NCBI RefSeq assembly: GCF_900101875.1
Contig: NZ_FNAI01000003.1
Location: 489,718 to 553,717 of the forward strand
DNA length: 64,000 nt
Origin: Mucilaginibacter pineti
GTDB lineage: Bacteria > Bacteroidota > Bacteroidia > Sphingobacteriales > Sphingobacteriaceae
Direction: 5' to 3'
In this document: positions 18,853-28,700 of the stretch, one piece after another
Position numbering within the stretch: position 1 is the first letter of the stretch
Layout: each line of letters starts with the position of its first letter
Translations under genes and position numbers: made by a program
The notes under the pieces: model-generated
The model's input: only the letters and a program-made list of their open reading frames with translations
The model's database searches: none
Told to the model about the DNA's origin: nothing

Positions 18853-20229
18853 ATGAGAAATATAGGCAAAAATTACAGTAAGATCATCGCAATTATCTTA
18901 CTATGCAGCGCCGTTTTCAGCAGCTGCAAAAAATATAAATCAGATCTCGATCTAAGCAGTTCAGCCAGGATCAACGCTTTGAAAGCCAATGGTGTAAGCG
19001 GAACTATTGACGAAAGCACCAAAACAATCACCCTGTTATTGCCATTAGGATCGGATCTTTCGGCCGTAAATCCCGAGATCACGCTACCAGCAGGTGCAAC
19101 AATTGCTCCTGCAGCAGGTGCCGTAATGGATATGACACAACCGGTTACCTACCGCGTTGCCAACGGAAATATATACAGCGATTATATAGTAAAGGCAACT
19201 GTTGAGCCAGCCTTTACAAGTTTTAAAGTTAACGGCGTAGCTGGTACTATAGATGATATAGGCCATACCATAGCTGTTACCCTGCCGCCGGGCAGCGACC
19301 TTACCGCGCTTAAGCCAGATTTTACAGCATCTTCGGGCCTTACGGTTACACCGGCAACGGGCACCGTTCAGGATTTTACCAGTCCGGTTAATTATAAAGT
19401 AACCTCTTCTGTAGCTACTTTTGATTATAAGGTTACCGTGCAAACTGCTATCTACATCGGTTTTGTGGGTACAGCGGCTAACAGGGCGGGAATTACCAAC
19501 CCCGATGAAAAGGCCGCGGCCGATTGGCTGTTCACTGCTTTTCCATATGCTGATTATGTGTCGTTTAATGACATTAAAGCGGGCACTGCTACACTTAGTA
19601 AATACAAAGCCATCTGGTGGCATTTTGATAGCGCTCAAAGTTTGCCTGATATTGCCAATGACGCTGATGTGATCAACAGGTTGAAGGCTTATTATGCAGG
19701 CGGTGGTAATTTCTTTTTAACCACTTATGCAGCATTGTATTTGCCGGTTTTGGGCATTGTGCCTCCTTTTAAAGGTTCAAACAATGTATTTGGCGATAGT
19801 TCTCCAAACCCGGGCGGAAACTGGGGCATCAACTTTAACGGCAGGGAAAGTCATCCTCTTTTCCAGGGATTAGCGCTGGCCAACGCGCATGTGGCCTATC
19901 TCATTAGCGATGGTACGGAGCGGCTTAACCATACCGCATGGTGGAAGGTAAATGAATGGGGGGGATATACTAATGCAGCAGGCTGGCGCGCTCAAACCGG
20001 GGGCATTGACCTGGCAACTGTAGATGGCGATGATACCCGGGATGTTACCTGCGGTATAGCCGAGTTCCCTTCCAAAAGCGGAAGCGGCAAAACACTCGTA
20101 ATTGCTTTGGGGGCGTATGATTGGTATGCAGAACCTATTCCGGGTACTAATACGCAGGGCCCGGCAAATAGCTATCTGCCTAATATTAAGAGAATGAGCC
20201 TTAATGCGCTGAATTATCTAACCAAATAA
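18853..20229 (+). CDS. Surface glycan-binding lipoprotein, DUF4960-like (levan SGBP position)
   Basis: Predicted lipoprotein of 458 aa (lipobox VFSSCKKYKSD). Two tandem Ig-like repeats occupy about residues 36-115 and 118-197; each begins with an alternating beta strand and NGVxGTID and carries a PxGSDL motif. The C-terminal region (about 200-458) is rich in Trp and Tyr (KYKAIWWHFDSAQSL, HTAWWKVNEWGGYT, GAYDWYAEPIPG) and resembles the domain I know as DUF4960, found in the third surface protein of Bacteroides levan loci. The aromatic content fits glycan binding, but no catalytic acids are recognisable. Encoded immediately downstream of SusD. Family naming is from memory; the binding role is inferred. 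Confidence 0.75.
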   Translation: MRNIGKNYSKIIAIILLCSAVFSSCKKYKSDLDLSSSARINALKANGVSGTIDESTKTITLLLPLGSDLSAVNPEITLPAGATIAPAAGAVMDMTQPVTYRVANGNIYSDYIVKATVEPAFTSFKVNGVAGTIDDIGHTIAVTLPPGSDLTALKPDFTASSGLTVTPATGTVQDFTSPVNYKVTSSVATFDYKVTVQTAIYIGFVGTAANRAGITNPDEKAAADWLFTAFPYADYVSFNDIKAGTATLSKYKAIWWHFDSAQSLPDIANDADVINRLKAYYAGGGNFFLTTYAALYLPVLGIVPPFKGSNNVFGDSSPNPGGNWGINFNGRESHPLFQGLALANAHVAYLISDGTERLNHTAWWKVNEWGGYTNAAGWRAQTGGIDLATVDGDDTRDVTCGIAEFPSKSGSGKTLVIALGAYDWYAEPIPGTNTQGPANSYLPNIKRMSLNALNYLTK

Positions 20230-20235
20230 AATACT

Positions 20236-20263
20236 GAAGGTGCCGGATAACACCGGTACCTTC
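20236..20263 (+). other. Intra-operon RNA hairpin between binding protein and GH32 genes
   Basis: Arms 20236-20246 and 20253-20263 pair over 11 bp with one G-U (GAAGGTGCCGG/CCGGTACCTTC) and a 6-nt loop. No T-run follows, so it is more likely an RNA stability or processing element or a weak terminator than a full terminator. Confidence 0.5.
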
Positions 20264-20277
20264 TTAAACCTGAAATT

Positions 20278-21774
20278 ATGTATAAGAAAATATTCACAGT
20301 GCTATCATTAACCAGTTTGCTGATGGCCTGTACCAAAGATAAAATTAACAGCGCCATAGCTGTTTCTACAGATCCGCATCCTACTACTTTTGCCATTTAT
20401 CCCGCGCCGGTAAAAGGTTATGTTGGCGACGTAATACCTTTTTATGAAGGCAACACCTTCCATCTGTTTTATTTGCAGGACTGGCGGGACAATGCACCAA
20501 ATTATCACCCCTGGTATAAATATACCACAACCAATCTTACCAATTATACCTATGCCGGTCAGATGATAGGTTTAGGGACCAAAAGCGAACAGGACTTTAC
20601 TTTGGGAACAGGTTCAGTGATAAAGGCAGGCAATACCTATTATGGTTATTACACGGGTCATAACTACCTGTTTTTGGGAACGGGGCAGGGGCAGGAAGCT
20701 ATTCAATACGCCACCAGTACCGATTTGAACACATGGACCAAGAAAACGAATTACATATTGCGTGCGCCTGCCGGTTATAGCATAAATGATTTCCGGGATC
20801 CGTTTATTGTATATAATGATGCAACGGGCGAATACTGGCTGATCATATCTGCACAAGCTGGTGGCAAAGGCTCCCTGTTATATTTTACCACTAAAGATCT
20901 GGCTACACCAAACTGGGTTTACCAGAAACCATTGTATACGTCAGATAAATATGATATGATGGAATGCCCCGATATATTTAAGATGGGCAGTTACTGGTAC
21001 CTTGTATTCTCCGATACTAATTTGGAGAATGCAACTCACTACCGTATAAGCACATCTTTAGATGGTATATGGACAACACCGGCCAGTGATTTACTGGACA
21101 GCAAATATTTTTATGCGGCCAAAACGGCTTACGATGGCAAGAACCGTTACCTGTTTGGCTGGGTGCCAACAAAAAGTGGTTTTGTTGATGCCGGTAATAA
21201 AGAATTTGCGGGCAATATGAGCACCCACCTGCTTACCCAAAACACCGATGGTACTTTATCTGTTTCGGTTCCGGATGCGGTAACAAACTCTTTTACTAAA
21301 GAAAACCCTATCGCGGCAGCAACAAAAACAAGTGATGTAACAGCAACCGGCAGCGACTACCAATTAACCTCCGCAAATGCATTAAGCTATGCTTTATTTG
21401 GTAACATAAAAGGCACCAGTATGATAACAGGTACCCTGAGTTTTGCCGCCATACCACAAAACTTTGGCATTTTGTTAGGTAGTAATACAGATGTTAGCCA
21501 GGCCTATAAACTTGGGTTTATAAACGGCAATATGCAGAGCGACAGGGTGGCATCGGGCAATACGGTTACGGAGGCATCTATACCTTTTTCACTTTCAACC
21601 GGGAAGGATTATCCGTTTAAGGTGGTGATCGAAAATTCCATTGCCACGCTTTATGTAAATGGGCAAACAGCTTTAAGTACCCGTATCTACTCACTTCAAA
21701 ATCGGCAATGGGGCATCTTCAGCACTAATGGGTCGGTTACGGTAAAGAATTTGAAACTATTTAGTTTAAAATAA
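20278..21774 (+). CDS. GH32-like beta-fructosidase lipoprotein, divergent subtype
   Basis: Predicted surface or periplasmic lipoprotein (lipobox LLMACTKDK), 498 aa. It has a five-bladed beta-propeller of GH32 type (about 40-320) and a C-terminal beta-sandwich (about 350-498). The usual WMNDPNG nucleophile motif is replaced by GDVIPFYEGNTFHLFYLQD, but Asp51 aligns with the nucleophile. The RDP motif is present (NDFRDPFIV, Asp174) and the acid/base motif too (MMECPDIF, Glu229), so all three active-site acids are retained. It therefore should be active on fructans; endo- or exo-action cannot be told. It precedes a canonical GH32 by 3 nt, suggesting a division of labour: surface cleavage by this lipoprotein, further hydrolysis by the next. 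Confidence 0.8.
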   Translation: MYKKIFTVLSLTSLLMACTKDKINSAIAVSTDPHPTTFAIYPAPVKGYVGDVIPFYEGNTFHLFYLQDWRDNAPNYHPWYKYTTTNLTNYTYAGQMIGLGTKSEQDFTLGTGSVIKAGNTYYGYYTGHNYLFLGTGQGQEAIQYATSTDLNTWTKKTNYILRAPAGYSINDFRDPFIVYNDATGEYWLIISAQAGGKGSLLYFTTKDLATPNWVYQKPLYTSDKYDMMECPDIFKMGSYWYLVFSDTNLENATHYRISTSLDGIWTTPASDLLDSKYFYAAKTAYDGKNRYLFGWVPTKSGFVDAGNKEFAGNMSTHLLTQNTDGTLSVSVPDAVTNSFTKENPIAAATKTSDVTATGSDYQLTSANALSYALFGNIKGTSMITGTLSFAAIPQNFGILLGSNTDVSQAYKLGFINGNMQSDRVASGNTVTEASIPFSLSTGKDYPFKVVIENSIATLYVNGQTALSTRIYSLQNRQWGIFSTNGSVTVKNLKLFSLK

Positions 21775-21777
21775 ATT

Positions 21778-23310
21778 ATGATGATTAATAAAAGAATATT
21801 ACAGCTGATGTTGTTTTGCCTGGGTTTACCCTGCATGGTTAATGCACAAGATAAACCGGCAGCAGCTTATGCAGAACAATACCGCCCCCAGCTACATTTT
21901 TCACCGGCACAGCATTGGATGAATGACCCAAACGGTATGGTTTATTTTAACCATACCTATCATTTATTTTTTCAATATTATCCAAAAGATATTGTTTGGG
22001 GACCAATGCACTGGGGCCATGCGGTAAGTAAGGACTTAATTCACTGGAAACAACTGCCTATTGCATTATATCCGGATAGCCTGGGTTATATATTTTCGGG
22101 CAGTGCTGTTGTTGATTCTGGCAATACTTCTGGTTTTGGCAAAAATGGCAAAATACCGATGGTTGCTATATTTACTCACCACGATCCGAAAAGAGAGGCC
22201 GAAAGGCACGAAGATTTTGAAAATCAAAGTATTGCCTTCAGTTTAGATAGTGGTGCCACATGGACTAAATATGCTAATAATCCTGTTCTGAAAAATCCGG
22301 GCATCAGAGATTTTCGTGATCCGAAGGTGATGTGGTATACCGCAGAGAAAAAATGGATAATGACACTGGCTACCCAGGATCATATCTCGTTTTATTCGGC
22401 ACCTGACTTAAAAAACTGGAAAAAAGAAAGTGAGTTTGGTTTTAAAACGGGTGCGCATGGCGGCGTATGGGAATGCCCTGATCTTTTTTCTTTAAAAATG
22501 GCCGGAAAAACCTATTGGATATTGGTTGTAAACCTCAATCCCGGCGGGCCCAACGGCGGTTCGGCTACACAATATTTCGTAGGTGATTTTGACGGGAGCA
22601 AATTTACCCCCATTGATTCAAGCACAAAGTGGCTTGATTATGGTCCGGATGAATATGCAGGTATCACTTGGAGTAATACAGGCGATCGTAAAATATTTTT
22701 AGGGTGGATGAGCAACTGGCAATACGCCAACCAGGTTCCAACCCAGGCTTGGCGCAATGCTGCCACCATTCCCCGCGAACTGCGGCTCAAACAAAGTAAC
22801 CAGGGTATAGTACTTGCATCGGCACCGGTACCGGAGTTAACTAAGATCAATAGAGGCGTATCTGTATCAAAAAATGTAATGGTTAACAAAACGTTGGATC
22901 TATCGACAAAGGTAGGCAAGTTAAAAAGTCAGTATGTTTTAAAGCTAAGTATGGCGCAATTAAAAGCTTATACCCTCAAATTATCTAACAAAAAGGGCGA
23001 AGAATTGCTGATTGGCTATGATGCTATTAAGAATCAATATTTTATCGACAGAACAAAGTCGGGTAAAACAGATTTTCAGAAAGATTTTTCGGGACGGTTT
23101 ATGGCTCCCAGGTTAACAGCCGCTAAAAATTCAGATATTACTATAGTAGTCGATAAATCATCAGTAGAGCTATTTGCCGACGGAGGTTTAACCACCATGA
23201 CAGCTGTATATTTTCCTGATGGCGATTACACCGGCCTTACCCTTAATGCCGATAGCAATATTAAGGTGGATAGTATTGTTGTTACTGCGTTAAAATCAAT
23301 TTGGCAATGA
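21778..23310 (+). CDS. GH32 beta-fructosidase (levanase/inulinase/invertase type), exported
   Basis: Canonical glycoside hydrolase family 32 enzyme of 510 aa, with a cleavable signal peptide ending VNAQ and no convincing lipobox. Nucleophile motif HWMNDPNG (Asp50), FRDP transition-state Asp181 and WECPD acid/base Glu232 are all present, with the beta-propeller over about 35-345 and the C-terminal beta-sandwich domain over about 360-505 (VVDKSSVELFADGG). It hydrolyses terminal fructosyl linkages of levan, inulin or sucrose by family; probably periplasmic, releasing fructose for the sensor and the sugar porter. It is the last gene of the operon and is followed by a clear terminator. Confidence 0.93.
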   Translation: MMINKRILQLMLFCLGLPCMVNAQDKPAAAYAEQYRPQLHFSPAQHWMNDPNGMVYFNHTYHLFFQYYPKDIVWGPMHWGHAVSKDLIHWKQLPIALYPDSLGYIFSGSAVVDSGNTSGFGKNGKIPMVAIFTHHDPKREAERHEDFENQSIAFSLDSGATWTKYANNPVLKNPGIRDFRDPKVMWYTAEKKWIMTLATQDHISFYSAPDLKNWKKESEFGFKTGAHGGVWECPDLFSLKMAGKTYWILVVNLNPGGPNGGSATQYFVGDFDGSKFTPIDSSTKWLDYGPDEYAGITWSNTGDRKIFLGWMSNWQYANQVPTQAWRNAATIPRELRLKQSNQGIVLASAPVPELTKINRGVSVSKNVMVNKTLDLSTKVGKLKSQYVLKLSMAQLKAYTLKLSNKKGEELLIGYDAIKNQYFIDRTKSGKTDFQKDFSGRFMAPRLTAAKNSDITIVVDKSSVELFADGGLTTMTAVYFPDGDYTGLTLNADSNIKVDSIVVTALKSIWQ

Positions 23311-23356
23311 TGGTGGCATGAGTTTAAAATCAAATAATCCAACTATTGAATAATAA

Positions 23357-23390
23357 AAAGCCCTGTAAATATTAGTATTTACAGGGCTTT
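23357..23390 (+). terminator. Rho-independent terminator of fructan operon
   Basis: Arms 23357-23370 and 23377-23390 (AAAGCCCTGTAAAT/ATTTACAGGGCTTT) form a perfect 14-bp stem with a 6-nt loop, 47 nt after the last GH32 stop codon. Confidence 0.88.
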
Positions 23391-23693
23391 GTGTTTTATA
23401 ACCCTTTCACGGAATGTTATGAATTATCAATTTTTCTGAAATTGTTTGGCATCATGTTTTTGTTCAGCATGCCTATACCATTATCTCCCGCTTTTCGCAA
23501 AGTAGTACTCTTAGTAGCCGTATCAATGAAGTAATTGTGAATCATCAGTATTTTTTTACCGCATTTGGTGCTAAAACATTATGGTTTATTAACTTTTGAA
23601 TAACTTTGACGTTATTCAATTTAAAGCCCAACGGCGGCATAAACCTGTATAATACTATAATTAATTTTGAGCGCACTGCGTAAGTAGAATTTA
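23391..23693. other. Intergenic region before ECF sigma gene
   Basis: About 300 nt without a convincing gene. A TAATTTTG at 23662-23669 matches the Bacteroidota -7 element for the downstream sigma gene, with no TTG at the ideal distance. A 42-codon minus-strand frame (23417-23545) is present but has no recognisable homology. Confidence 0.4.
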
Positions 23694-24287
23694 ATGGATA
23701 CTGATAGCCACAACCTGAATAGCGTCGACGATGCTGAACTCTGGGACCTGTTTAGGGGTGGTAATGATGTTGCTTATACCCAGCTGATTAAAAAATATTC
23801 CAAACCGCTTTTTAATTACGGATACCGCATTTGCCAGGACAGGGATTTTTTAAAGGATTGTATACAGGATGTGTTCCTGGAACTATGGAGCAGAAGGCTG
23901 CGGATAAGCCCGACCCCGGCTGTTAAATGGTACTTATTTAAAGCGCTGCGGTTAAGGATATTCCGGGAGCAATCAAAATGGAACAGGAACGAGGCGCTCG
24001 ACGAAAATTACCAGTTTTTGGTGGAGTTTAACATCGAATCGAAAATCATATCCGAACAGGAAAATACAACTTTAAACTCCCGGATACAACAGGTATTAAA
24101 AGCCCTTCCGACACGCCAGCGAGAGATCATGTACCTCCGTTTTTATGAAAACCTCGATTTTGATAATATTTCACAGATCATGGAGATCAGCAAGCAATCG
24201 GTACATAACCTGCTGCAAAAGGCCTATAAAAATTTCCGCACGGAATGGGTGGTGCTCATCATCGCGTTTTCAAAACTCGGCCTCTAA
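23694..24287 (+). CDS. ECF-type sigma-70 factor, FecI-like
   Basis: Extracytoplasmic-function sigma factor, 197 aa. Region 2 occupies about residues 25-95 (YTQLIKKYSKPLFNYGYRI, CIQDVFLELW) and region 4 about 130-185 (LPTRQREIMYLRFYENLDF, ISKQSVHNLLQKAYKNFR). It is followed after 126 nt by a FecR-type anti-sigma factor and then an STN-containing SusC and a SusD, the standard trans-envelope pathway: ligand-bound SusC signals through FecR to free the sigma factor, which then transcribes susCD. The stimulus is unknown. Confidence 0.93.
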   Translation: MDTDSHNLNSVDDAELWDLFRGGNDVAYTQLIKKYSKPLFNYGYRICQDRDFLKDCIQDVFLELWSRRLRISPTPAVKWYLFKALRLRIFREQSKWNRNEALDENYQFLVEFNIESKIISEQENTTLNSRIQQVLKALPTRQREIMYLRFYENLDFDNISQIMEISKQSVHNLLQKAYKNFRTEWVVLIIAFSKLGL

Positions 24288-24413
24288 AATTATATCGCTG
24301 TTTATCAGTCAATTGCGTTAGTTTCTTCAAAAAACTTCATTTTTTCGCCTCCGCGAAGGGTAATATTCTGTCTGTTCTGCATATATACTGTATAACCAAT
24401 TGAATTTATCCCG

Positions 24414-25508
24414 GTGACCAATTATACGAACTTCGAAGTCGAAGACTTTTTACACGACGATTTTTTTATCGACTCGGTTTTAAAAAACGCACCCAATCAC
24501 CAAATATTTTGGGAGCAATGGCTTGCCGAACATCCTGACAGGAAAAGCGCTGTAACGCAAGCGCGTGAAATTATTTTATCCATCAGAATTAAACCGCTGA
24601 CGGATGAACTTAGCGATAGTGAAGTGAACGACATTATTGCTAACCTGCAGCAGCAAACTCTTTCACAGCCACAATTTATCGGGCGTAAATTTTATCAAAC
24701 CGGTTGGTTTCGTATAGCGGCCGCAGCTTTGCTATTTGCAACAGCCTTGCTGGTTGTTTTCAGAGTGAATAATCGCCAGTTGCCTGATACAGAAAACCGT
24801 AATATAGCCAGTTCCAAGCCAGCGACGCAGACAAACGAGTTGCTGGAAGTAACCAACCATACCACCCAGGCAAAGTTGGTACGTATGAGCGACGGTAGCC
24901 TGGCTGTTTTAAAACCCGGTTCGGGATTAAAATATCAGAAGTACTTTAGCCAAAAAAGAGAGGTTTTTTTAGATGGCGAGGCTTTTTTTGAAGTGCATAA
25001 AAATCCGCAGATGCCATTTTTTGTACATAGCCATGATATGGCAGTGCGCGTACTGGGCACCAGCTTTACTGTTAAAAACCAAAATGATAATACTTTTAAA
25101 GTAGTAGTTAATACAGGTAAAGTATTGGTATATAACCAAAAAGCCGCCCAAAAGGCCAATAAGGAAAAATATGAAGTTACCCTTGTTCCTAATGAGCAGG
25201 TTACCTACGCAATAAATGAATTTAAGTTTAAAAAGGAGAGCCTTGCCGTACCGCTCATCTTATCTAAAGAGGTTGCTTTAAAAGAGTTTACATTTGAAAA
25301 TGCAGCCCTTGCCGATATAATTGAAAAAATTGATAAAGCCTACGGTGTAAATATTGAGTATGACAAAGCCAAACTGGGCAATATCAGCTTAAACGCATCC
25401 CTTTCAGATCGTCCGCTGGACGAAAAAGTTAAATTATTATGCAAGGCCATTAACGCATCCTGCGCGTTTATTGATGGCCGTATTATCATCAACGGTCAAA
25501 CCCCGTGA
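24414..25508 (+). CDS. FecR-family anti-sigma factor
   Basis: Single-pass inner-membrane regulator, 364 aa, with GTG start at 24414. An in-frame stop lies just upstream and no ATG fits, and the resulting N-terminus (MTNYTNFEVEDFLHDDFFI) is typical of the family. The cytoplasmic sigma-binding region is about 1-95, one membrane helix about 99-117, the FecR domain about 145-245 (RMSDGSLAVLKPGSGLKY, GEAFFEVHKN, VLGTSFTVKN) and a C-terminal STN-interacting domain about 285-360 (FENAALADIIEKIDKAYGV). It partners the preceding ECF sigma factor and the downstream SusC. Confidence 0.93.
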   Translation: MTNYTNFEVEDFLHDDFFIDSVLKNAPNHQIFWEQWLAEHPDRKSAVTQAREIILSIRIKPLTDELSDSEVNDIIANLQQQTLSQPQFIGRKFYQTGWFRIAAAALLFATALLVVFRVNNRQLPDTENRNIASSKPATQTNELLEVTNHTTQAKLVRMSDGSLAVLKPGSGLKYQKYFSQKREVFLDGEAFFEVHKNPQMPFFVHSHDMAVRVLGTSFTVKNQNDNTFKVVVNTGKVLVYNQKAAQKANKEKYEVTLVPNEQVTYAINEFKFKKESLAVPLILSKEVALKEFTFENAALADIIEKIDKAYGVNIEYDKAKLGNISLNASLSDRPLDEKVKLLCKAINASCAFIDGRIIINGQTP

Positions 25509-25546
25509 CCACAGCCTTAACCAATTAATCGAATACTAACTTAATT

Positions 25547-25693
25547 ATGAAAAAAATGGAAACAAAAAGTACATAGCCCCCACATAAAAACAAACCGGCA
25601 ATATTTGCGGTACTGCCGGTCCAAATGTTTAGCCCCACAAATGATTGATAGCATTTACTGTAACCTCTTTAAAAGGTTGAGCGGGGCTTTTTT
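25547..25693 (+). promoter_or_regulatory. Leader with two hairpins and terminator ahead of susC
   Basis: The fecR-susC gap holds a 9-codon reading frame (25547-25576, MKKMETKST), a 7-bp hairpin (25594-25600/25614-25620, ACCGGCA/TGCCGGT) and a terminator-like structure. The latter has outer arms 25631-25636/25683-25688 (AGCCCC/GGGGCT), an inner stem 25662-25666/25674-25678, and a T-run ending at 25693. It lies 38 nt before the SusC ATG. It may simply end fecIR transcription or act as an attenuator of susCD; the tiny frame may not be translated. Confidence 0.5.
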
Positions 25694-25731
25694 GTCAAGT
25701 TATTAACGAATTATTAACCCTACCCAAATTT

Positions 25732-28700
25732 ATGAAATATAAACCTATACTCGTAAAAATAATGAAGATTACATTTTTACAGTTAACATTAAGTCTCTCA
25801 TTATTAGCCAGCGCCTTTGCTAAGGACGTTAAGGGCCAAAGTATATTGGATACCAAGGTGTCGGTAAGCGAAACCAATGCCGCTTTAAAAACGGTCATAA
25901 AAAAACTGGAACAAAAATACCATGTTAACTTCGTGTTTAGTCCGGCACTTATTAATGACAGCCAAAAAGTAAGTGCTTCATTTACCGAAAAATCATTAGG
26001 CACCGTATTAACCCAGTTGTTTACTCCGCTAAACCTGGCTTATGAGGTTTCTGGCGATGTTATTGTGATAAGCAATGTGAATGCGAACGCCCTGCCATCG
26101 GTATTTACCAAGCCCGCCGATCTTGACATGACACAGGCCCCCATAAAGGGACGGATTGTTGATGATAAAGGTTTACCATTAGCGGGTATTACTATAACCA
26201 TAAAAGGAACACAAACCGGTACTGTAACAGATACCGAGGGTAAGTTTTCACTAAATGTGGCAGCCGGCACCGTTTTAGTATTTACCGCAGTTGGCTTTGA
26301 AACACAGGAAATAGCTGCCCAAACCGAGCCAATGAGCATTGTGTTGTTAGCATCAAACAATAACCTTGCAGAGATTGTGGTAGTAGGTACAACCTTTAAA
26401 AAAGGCGACCTTACCGGGGCTGTAAGTAATGTAGATGCCAAAACCCTGCAAGAGCGCCCGGTTACCAATGTTAACAGTGCCTTACAGGGCCGTGTTGCCG
26501 GTGTATTTATTGGCGGCGGTTCAAAACCAAGTGATGATGCTGTAATCAGAATTCGTGGTATTAACACCATAAACTCTGGCTCAACGCCTATTTATGTGGT
26601 TGATGGTTTAATTATGGAAAACAACCTTGGCGGCTTTAATTCCATCAACATGAATGATGTAGCCTCGGTATCTATATTAAAAGATGCTTCTGCTACCGCT
26701 CTTTATGGCTCACGCGGCGCAAATGGTGTTGTAGTAATTACCACCAAAAAGGGCAAGAAAAAAGCCGGCGATGGTACAATAAACTATGATGGTTGGGCTG
26801 GTTTCTCCAACATTGCCAACATGCCTTCAACCATGAATGCTCAGCAATTGTTTAATTTACGGGTAGATGCCTACGCAAATGGTTACATAAAAGATAACCC
26901 AACCGCCAACAGGCAGGATTATATTGATAACAATTTGCTCAAAACTAATCTTGCTTTTTCACAGCAGGAGTTTGATACCAATAATAGCGGTAAAAGCTAT
27001 GATTGGCTTAAGGCAATTTCGCAAACAGGTTATCAGCAAAACCATGCTTTAAGTTTCGCAGGCGGTACAGACAAGGGAACATTTTACCTGAGTTTGGGCT
27101 ATGCAGGTACAACGGGAATCATTCAGCATTTAAATGAAAACAAATACACCGGCCGCTTTAATGCCGACTATGATGTGAAAAAATGGTTGAAGATTGGCAC
27201 CAATACAGGTTTTACCCGTACCGATGACGGCCAAACCGACGACGACGTGTATAACCAGGCCATTAATGCCAACCCACTCTTAAACTATAACCCATACCGC
27301 GCTGCAGATACAAGGTATACTCCTAATTATCTGACCGTTTATTACCGTGCACTGGGTCAAAATAGCAACAATAGTTTCAACCCGTTCAACGCGCTTGATA
27401 TTACCCGCAACCAAAATCGTAACCGCCTGGTAACATCAAATTATATCAGCATAAACCCAATAAAAGGTTTGGATATACGCTCAACCTATTCTGTGGATTA
27501 CGGGCAGCAAAGTTACTTTACTTTTACCCCGAACAACATACAGGAAGCTATCCGTAACTACAATGGCGATGCACGCGCCAAGGCCGAACGCTGGAACGAT
27601 TTATACTGGCAATGGGATAATACTGCTACCTACACTAAAACGTTCAATTCAAAGCACCGTATCACCGCTTTATTAGGTACCAGTGCCAGCAAACGTACCT
27701 CTAATTATACACTGGCGCAAGGCGACCGTTTTGCAAGTAATGACCTGTCGTATTTTGACCTTAATGGCGCTGCCGCGCAGGATAAAACAACCATCGGATC
27801 AAACTTTTATGCTTACTCCATTTTTTCAGTTATAGCGCGTTTTACCTATAGTTATGATGATAAGTATTTCGTGACTGCTACCGCCCGTGATGATGGTTCT
27901 TCAAGATTTGCCCCCGGGCATCAATATGGTATATTCCCGTCGGCTTCAGTAAAGTGGGATATCAACAAAGAAGATTTCATGAAGCAGCAGAAAATTTTTG
28001 ATCAGTTGAGCCTTCGTGTAGGTTACGGCGTTGTGGGTAATCAGGATATTACCAATTATGCTTTTCAAACGCTGTACGGCTCAAAGGTGAATAATAACAA
28101 TGCATTAATATCTAACGATGGGCTCAGAGGTAATCCGGACCTTACCTGGGAAAGGCAAAAACAAGCCAATCTGGGTATCGATATGGCATTCCTGAACTCG
28201 CGCCTTTCTGTTACTGCTGATGCGTTTTATATTAATAATGATAACCTCCTGCTCGATCGACAGCTTGCGCTTACCACCGGGTACAGCCATCAACTGCAAA
28301 ACATTGGTCGTGTAAATAACAAAGGCGTCGACTTATCCTTAAGCGGCCAGGTGATCAAAAGCAGCGATTGGAATTGGACATTAGCGGGAAATATATCCTT
28401 TGCCAAAAATACAGTGAAGCAATTATATGGAACTGCCACAGAGATCTATAATATATCTGGCAGTACAATACAGCGTGAAGGCAATTTATTTATTAACCAG
28501 CCGCTACACGGCATCTATACCCTTCGTTCGGGTGGTATTGCACAGGAATCAAATCGTTCGCAATGGGACGGCCTTAATTATAACGGTAAAACTGTTGGTC
28601 TGGGCGATTTGTTTGCGCTGGATGTTTCTGGTCCTAATGGCGTTAAGGATGGGATTGTTAACCAGTATGACTTACAACTCGTAGGCAATGAAGATCCGAA

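Noticed and set aside
25547..25576. Nine-codon leader peptide as a separate gene
   Set aside because: Too short to support; listed only as part of the leader region.
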